Shown here one piece after another: positions 60,155-64,000 of a DNA stretch of 64,000 bases. Each line of letters begins with the position of its first letter. Within the stretch, counting starts at the first letter, position 1. Position numbers and translations under genes: made by a program. The DNA is from CAZGXI01 sp964529715 (GTDB lineage Bacteria > Chloroflexota > Anaerolineae > Aggregatilineales > Ch27). The notes under the pieces are model-generated. The model saw only the letters and a list, made by a program, of their open reading frames with translations. It searched no databases and was not told the DNA's origin. The DNA is taken from contig CAZGXI010000024.1 of NCBI GenBank assembly GCA_964529715.1, positions 22,499 through 86,498 on the forward strand, given 5' to 3'.

Positions 60155-61273
60155 CTAGGGTTTTTCTTCTTCACTGCCCGGCGGCTCATCCGGCGCGGCA
60201 GTTTTTTCGGGTTCGGCGGCGGGTGGGGGCTGCGCGGCGAACGGGTCCGGCGGCACGCTGGGCGGCGCGGCCATGACCGGCGCATGTTCGCCCGTGTCAC
60301 CGGTCACGTCCCGGCTGGCGGCGATCAGGGCATCGTCTGGGGCGCTGCGCAGGTCCAGGTCGGGGGCGGGCATCTCGCGCGTCTGGCGTGAGGCTGAGGG
60401 CAGCCCTGCCCAGTCGCGGTAAGCGACCGTCCACATCGCCGAGGTGAAAGCCCCGATCACGGCGAAGAGAATCAGCCCGCCCGCCAGCACGAAACTGGTC
60501 AGGCAGGTCACGCCCAGCGCGCCCGCCTCGACGCTCGGCATGACTACCCCCAAGAACAGCACCGGCATCACCACCCCCGCCAGCGGCAACATGATCATCA
60601 GGCGCACGACCAGCAGCAAAAACAGCCAGATCGCAGCCAGCATGCCCGCCTGCGGCAGGTGTCCGGTCAGCACATGCCAGCCGCGCCGGAGCGCCGCTCG
60701 CGGCGACAGCCCCTCGATCACGACGGCCCGGTCCGCGAAGTGCTGCACCAGCCCCAGGATCGCATCCACCGCGACGAGCACGCAGCACAGCGGCAGCAGG
60801 CACGCTGTCACCGTCATGGCAATCACCTCACTGCCCGCCGACCCTGCGACGCCAGGCAAAGCCGCTACGAATGTCAGGAAGGTCAGCAGCAGGCCCGGTA
60901 CAGCCGTGATCAGCCCGATCAGGAACAGCCTGCCGAAGTGCTCCTCGCCAGTGGCCCACGCCGCGCGCAGCGAGGTTTTGGTGCCGTTTTCGACGGCATT
61001 CACGGCGGCGATCAGTGCGCCGCGCGCAGCCACGCCGATGATCCACAGGGCCAGCCCAATCAGGGCGCTGGCGCCGACCAGGGCGACGATGGCCGCAACC
61101 GACTCAATGGAGTACAGGGGGATTGCCGCGTTCCCCGTCATGTCGAAGCCGCTGGGCAGGGCCAGGTCCAGGGTGCCGCTGCCCAGGCCTACCAGCAGCA
61201 GGCCCAGAATCCACAACCAGGCATGTTGGCGTGTGATCTGCCATGCGCGCCCGATGACGGCTCCGTAGTCCAT
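60155..61273 (-). CDS. Multi-helix membrane protein of unknown family
   Basis: 372 residues from MDYGAVIGRAWQITRQH. About six transmembrane helices (from WILGLLLVGLGSGTLDLALP through AGGLILFAVIGAFTSAMWTV) are followed by a cytoplasmic tail rich in Pro/Ala/Glu (PPSVPPDPFAAQPPPAAEPE). The opening residues and LSPRAALRRGWHVLTGHL resemble DUF7544/glycerophosphoryl-diester-like membrane proteins, a weak match. Role unknown. The M23 gene begins 92 bases downstream on the same strand. Confidence 0.75.
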   Translation of the reverse strand: MDYGAVIGRAWQITRQHAWLWILGLLLVGLGSGTLDLALPSGFDMTGNAAIPLYSIESVAAIVALVGASALIGLALWIIGVAARGALIAAVNAVENGTKTSLRAAWATGEEHFGRLFLIGLITAVPGLLLTFLTFVAALPGVAGSAGSEVIAMTVTACLLPLCCVLVAVDAILGLVQHFADRAVVIEGLSPRAALRRGWHVLTGHLPQAGMLAAIWLFLLLVVRLMIMLPLAGVVMPVLFLGVVMPSVEAGALGVTCLTSFVLAGGLILFAVIGAFTSAMWTVAYRDWAGLPSASRQTREMPAPDLDLRSAPDDALIAASRDVTGDTGEHAPVMAAPPSVPPDPFAAQPPPAAEPEKTAAPDEPPGSEEEKP

Positions 61274-61417
61274 GCGTGCGCCTCCTGTTCGCGGATGCAA
61301 TATCTTATGGTGGAGTATAGCGCAGAATCGGCGCGTTGAGCGACGGGAAACACGGCATCGGGAAGCCGATTTGGGGATATGATTGAGGATAGGGATCGGA
61401 CGATCCGGGAGGTCAGG

Positions 61418-62014
61418 ATGTCTCGCCAGCGCACGGTGGCGATTTTGATTTTCAATGATGTGGAAGTGCTGGACTTCTGCGGCCCGTTCGAGGTCTTTTC
61501 GGTGACAGGGCGTGCCCGCGACGCTTGTCCTTTTCAGGTGTTGACGGTGGCAGAAAAAGCAGGTCCCGTGCTGACGCGCAACGGACTCAGCGTCAACCCT
61601 GACTGCACGCTGGTTGGCTGCCCGTCGCCAGACATCCTGTTGATTCCCGGTGGCATGGGCACACGGCGTCAGATGCGCAACGCCACCCTGATCGCCTGGA
61701 TCAGGGAACAGGCGGCATCGGCGGAACTGGTGCTTTCGGTGTGCACCGGGGCGTTGTTGCTGGCAAAGGCCGGGCTGTTAGATGGCTTGGGCGCGACCAC
61801 ACATCACGGCGCGCTGGGCCTGCTGGCCGAAATGTCTCCTCAGGTGATGGTAGAACGCCAGAAGCGGTTTGTCGATAGCGGGCGCGTGATCACCTCCGCC
61901 GGAATCTCGGCGGGCATCGATATGGCGCTGCACGTCGTGGCGCGGCTGTTGGGCGAAGCCGAGGCCTGGGAGACGGCCCGCTACATGGAGTACGATTGGC
62001 GGCCAGGCGAGTGA
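61418..62014 (+). CDS. DJ-1/PfpI family protein
   Basis: 198 residues from MSRQRTVAILIFNDVEVLDF, after GGGAGGTCAGG. The nucleophile elbow is LSVCTGALLLAKAGLLDGL, with Cys at the tip, and LLIPGGMGTRRQ precedes it. This arrangement is closest to isonitrile hydratase and to the sensor half of AraC-type GATase1 regulators; there is no DNA-binding domain here. It may hydrate isocyanides or act as a glyoxalase-like enzyme. It is followed directly by an inverted-repeat element. Confidence 0.85.
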   Translation: MSRQRTVAILIFNDVEVLDFCGPFEVFSVTGRARDACPFQVLTVAEKAGPVLTRNGLSVNPDCTLVGCPSPDILLIPGGMGTRRQMRNATLIAWIREQAASAELVLSVCTGALLLAKAGLLDGLGATTHHGALGLLAEMSPQVMVERQKRFVDSGRVITSAGISAGIDMALHVVARLLGEAEAWETARYMEYDWRPGE

Positions 62015-62052
62015 TTTTTGCGATGGAAGGCTCTATAGAACGACGGAAAGGA

Positions 62053-62575
62053 GTGAATAGCGCACGGATGTTACGGATTGAACGGATCAGCACGGATTAA
62101 TCAGGCTTTGTTTTTGGGTTTGAGGGCATTATCCACAATCTGCCGTGCAAACTGGGGTTCGGGGCCAAAGTTCAATACCAGGCCTACCTCGCAGTCGATT
62201 GCGCGCAGATAGTTGCGCAACTGTACACTGTGCTCTTTTGCTAACCGCTCAACCGCTTTGATCTCAAGAATAACTTTGCCTTCCACGATTAAATCGGCAA
62301 AATACTCTCCAACCACAATACCGTCAAAGTAAACTTTCAAGGGGTGCTGTGTCTCGACGTGTAAACCGGCCTGACGCAAGCGGTGAGCAAGCGCATTCTC
62401 ATAGACTTTTTCTAAAAAACCGTATCCGAGAACATTATAAACATCGTAAAATGCGCCAATGATCTTTTCAGTAAGATCGCCGTGTTTCCACCGTTGTTGT
62501 GGGTTCACCCCATGAATCCTTTTGTGTTCGATCTGTGGGAGTCCGCCCGATCCGTGCTATCCGTGCGCTATTGAA
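62053..62575. mobile_element. GxxExxY unit flanked by inverted CACGGAT repeats
   Basis: The left end has GAATAGCGCACGGAT (from 62054) and repeats of ACGGAT at 6-10 base spacing; the right end, read on the other strand, has CAATAGCGCACGGAT and ACGGATC. The two ends match for about 21 of 25 bases. The only gene inside is the GxxExxY gene. The right end abuts the TAG stop codon of the ABC permease gene. No transposase is present. Confidence 0.65.
62101..62508 (-). CDS. GxxExxY protein (PD-(D/E)XK_3-like)
   Basis: 135 residues. The naming motif is GFLEKVYENALAHRL. A nuclease-like core follows: YFADLIVEGKVILEIKAVE, with Asp and E-x-K in the position of the PD-(D/E)XK active site. Family members are widespread, often inside small repeats or rRNA intervening sequences, and no function is proved. 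Here it is the only gene between matching inverted repeats (62053-62575), which supports movement as a unit. Confidence 0.9.
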   Translation of the reverse strand: MNPQQRWKHGDLTEKIIGAFYDVYNVLGYGFLEKVYENALAHRLRQAGLHVETQHPLKVYFDGIVVGEYFADLIVEGKVILEIKAVERLAKEHSVQLRNYLRAIDCEVGLVLNFGPEPQFARQIVDNALKPKNKA

Positions 62576-62576
62576 T

Positions 62577-63413
62577 CTACCCCTTTCTTCGCCGTTCACG
62601 GAGCCGTGTGATCCCCAGTACGATCCCGAACACTGCCGTCGTCGTCAGGACGATGGCCGCCCCCGAAGCCACATTGAGGTAATACGAGGCGTAGAGGCCC
62701 ATCGCGCCACTGATCGCGCCCACGATAGCGGCGACGATCATCATGTGATGTAACCGCTTCACGACCAACTGCGCCGTCGCGGCGGGCGTCACCAGCATGG
62801 CGACCATCAGCGCCACGCCGACCGTCTGCAAGCTGGCGACGATGGTCACGGCGATCAGGGCCAGCAGCAGCAATCGCAGCCGTTCGCCCGGCAGCCGGAG
62901 CGTTTGCGCCAGGCCGGGGTCGAAGCTGAGCACCAGGAACTCTTTGTAGAACAGCAGCACCACGCCGATCACCAGCGCACTCAAGACGACCATTGCCCAC
63001 AGGTCGCCGTCGCCCACGCCCAGCACGTTGCCGAACAGGATGTGTGAGAGGTCGGCGCTGTAGCTGCGCGCCGTGCTGATGATGGCGACCCCCAGCGCCA
63101 GCATCCCGGCGAACACGATGCCGATGGCGGTATCTTCCTTGATCTGTCGCCCGCGCGTCAGCCAGCCGATGCCCAGCGCCGCGATCACGCCTGCCATCAG
63201 CCCGCCGAGAAAGAGGTTGCCTCCGGCGATGTAGGCGACCGCCACCCCCGGCATGATGCTGTGCGCCAGCGCATCCCCGAAGAAGGCCATGCCGCGCACC
63301 ACGATGTAACAGCCCAGCACGCCGCTGATCGCGCCTACCAGGATCACAGCCAACATCCCGCGCTGCATAAAGGTATACGACAGGGGGGTGAGGAGAAAAT
63401 CAATCGGACTCAT
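62577..63413 (-). CDS. Zn/Mn ABC transporter permease (ABC-3 family)
   Basis: 278 residues, with about eight transmembrane helices. GMAFFGDALAHSIMPGVAVAY is the ABC-3 signature region of ZnuB/MntB-type permeases, followed by AGVIAALGIGWLTRG, the LPGERLRLLLLALIAVTIV segment and VGVALMVAMLVTPAATAQL. It should carry Zn2+ or Mn2+ inward across the cytoplasmic membrane. The partial ATPase gene at 63805 and the cupin gene lie upstream on the same strand. The metal cannot be told from the permease alone. Confidence 0.92.
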   Translation of the reverse strand: MSPIDFLLTPLSYTFMQRGMLAVILVGAISGVLGCYIVVRGMAFFGDALAHSIMPGVAVAYIAGGNLFLGGLMAGVIAALGIGWLTRGRQIKEDTAIGIVFAGMLALGVAIISTARSYSADLSHILFGNVLGVGDGDLWAMVVLSALVIGVVLLFYKEFLVLSFDPGLAQTLRLPGERLRLLLLALIAVTIVASLQTVGVALMVAMLVTPAATAQLVVKRLHHMMIVAAIVGAISGAMGLYASYYLNVASGAAIVLTTTAVFGIVLGITRLRERRRKG

Positions 63414-63425
63414 GGTATCCCTGCT

Positions 63426-63749
63426 TTACTGCGGCGGCGGGGCGATCCCGACCAGCAGCACCAGCCGCGCGTCGCCGCGATTTTCCACGCCGTGCGGCGT
63501 GCCCGCCGCTGCCCACACGATCTCGCCCGGCCCGGCCTCACGCGCCTCGTCGCCCACGATGAACCAGCCGCGCCCCTCCACCACCACGTAGACCTTGTCG
63601 GCATCGGCGTGGTCGTGCACCGGCTGGACCTGCCCCGGTTCCAGGCAGTTCAGCCCGACCATCAGGTGGTCGCCCAGGAACAGGGTCGTCTTGAAGTGTT
63701 TGTCGCTGCGCGCGCCGACGTGTTTACTATAGTGCGTGATGTTGCTCAT
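63426..63749 (-). CDS. Small cupin protein
   Basis: 107 residues with both cupin motifs: PGQVQPVHDHADADKVYVVV (two His and a Glu/Asp position) and GTPHGVENRGDARLVLLV. Metal ligands His-His-Asp and His are kept. It sits between the ATPase and permease genes of a Zn/Mn importer, 12 bases before the permease, so it is probably co-transcribed. It might bind the metal or an oxygen-labile ligand. Function otherwise unknown. Confidence 0.88.
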   Translation of the reverse strand: MSNITHYSKHVGARSDKHFKTTLFLGDHLMVGLNCLEPGQVQPVHDHADADKVYVVVEGRGWFIVGDEAREAGPGEIVWAAAGTPHGVENRGDARLVLLVGIAPPPQ

Positions 63750-63804
63750 GGTAACTCCTTTGCCGTCGGCATTCAGCCGCCAGCCAACGGCTGACTGTCA
63801 ACCG

Positions 63805-64000
63805 CTATTCGGGACACCCATGCTCGTCCGCGATGATGATCGTCTGCCCTACACCCGGAAAGATGCCGATTCGCCCGCCGTAGGCCAGACCGAGGGTCTC
63901 CGGCGTAAAGACCGCTTCCGGCGTCCCGTAGGCGATCACGCGCTGCTTGAGCAGCAGCAGTTTGTCGAACTGGCGCGCTGTGCTCAGATCGTGGGTCGCC
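63805..64000 (-). CDS. Zn/Mn ABC transporter ATPase, N-terminus off the window
   Basis: 65 residues at the C-terminus of an ABC ATPase: ATHDLSTARQFDKLLLLKQR includes the H-loop (THD), followed by VIAYGTPEAVFTPETL, a phrase of metal-type ATPases. A 15-residue tail ends in EHGCPE. Walker A and signature motifs lie beyond the window edge. The operon order is ATPase, cupin, permease. A substrate-binding protein, if any, would be further upstream. Confidence 0.88.
   Translation of the reverse strand, partial: ATHDLSTARQFDKLLLLKQRVIAYGTPEAVFTPETLGLAYGGRIGIFPGVGQTIIIADEHGCPE

Overview
The window is a high-G+C bacterial scaffold with five runs of N (three of 100, two of 10). The gene content points to a Chloroflexota (Anaerolineae-like) bacterium, probably a metagenome assembly. 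The reasons are several secreted or lipid-anchored proteins with Thr-Pro linkers, many secreted SH3-type proteins, two NB-ARC/TPR (STAND) proteins, and a stressosome operon. This is inference; there is no rRNA in the window. I saw no tRNA, CRISPR array or intact transposase.

Layout. 1-5.7 kb: three tandem paralogous secreted proteins, the first cut by the window edge, with a galactokinase-like gene beside them. 5.9-8.9 kb: cysS, two small genes and an rlmB-type methyltransferase. 8.9-16 kb: a SLATT-like membrane protein, a lipoprotein, an orphan response regulator, a beta-propeller protein and a tandem PstS-like protein. 16-19 kb: a dual-specificity phosphatase, a double Nudix protein and an M24 peptidase. 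19-25 kb, minus strand: STAND ATPase, response regulator, radical SAM enzyme, sensor kinase. 25-35 kb: a degenerate M24 homologue, a glycosidase-like protein, a membrane-PEBP fusion, small membrane proteins, a degenerate M14 homologue and a lipoprotein.

35-41 kb: guaA, broken by an assembly join, then a stressosome operon transcribed as GAF-PAS-STAS RsbR, PAS-STAS RsbR, RsbS, RsbT, a second RsbT-like kinase and an RsbX-like phosphatase. 41-45 kb: xpt, a phosphoglycerate mutase, ridA and an M1 peptidase. 44.6-48 kb: three SH3-type secreted proteins. 48-50 kb: a sorbosone dehydrogenase-like lipoprotein and dtd. 50.2-51.7 kb: a low-G+C two-gene island that looks transferred and may be a defence cassette. 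51.8-55 kb: a cytidylate kinase-like protein, MgtC, radA and a decayed toxin-antitoxin pair. 55-58 kb: a second STAND protein with nearly identical 120-base TPR repeats. 58-62 kb: Nudix, STAS-like, M23 and membrane proteins and a DJ-1/PfpI protein. 62-64 kb: a GxxExxY gene inside inverted repeats, then a Zn/Mn ABC operon with an embedded cupin.

Intergenic DNA holds several families of small repeats. One is a 150-200 base element with terminal inverted repeats and internal palindromes, in three full copies (3893-4092, 25376-25567, 34358-34508). A second has GTGTGATG-type ends, one copy flanked by TA (15905-16065, 25641-25836). A third is a set of short palindromes of the form GGGGCG...CGCCCC, one of which sits in frame inside the second STAND gene. 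Several elements begin exactly at the stop codon of the neighbouring gene.
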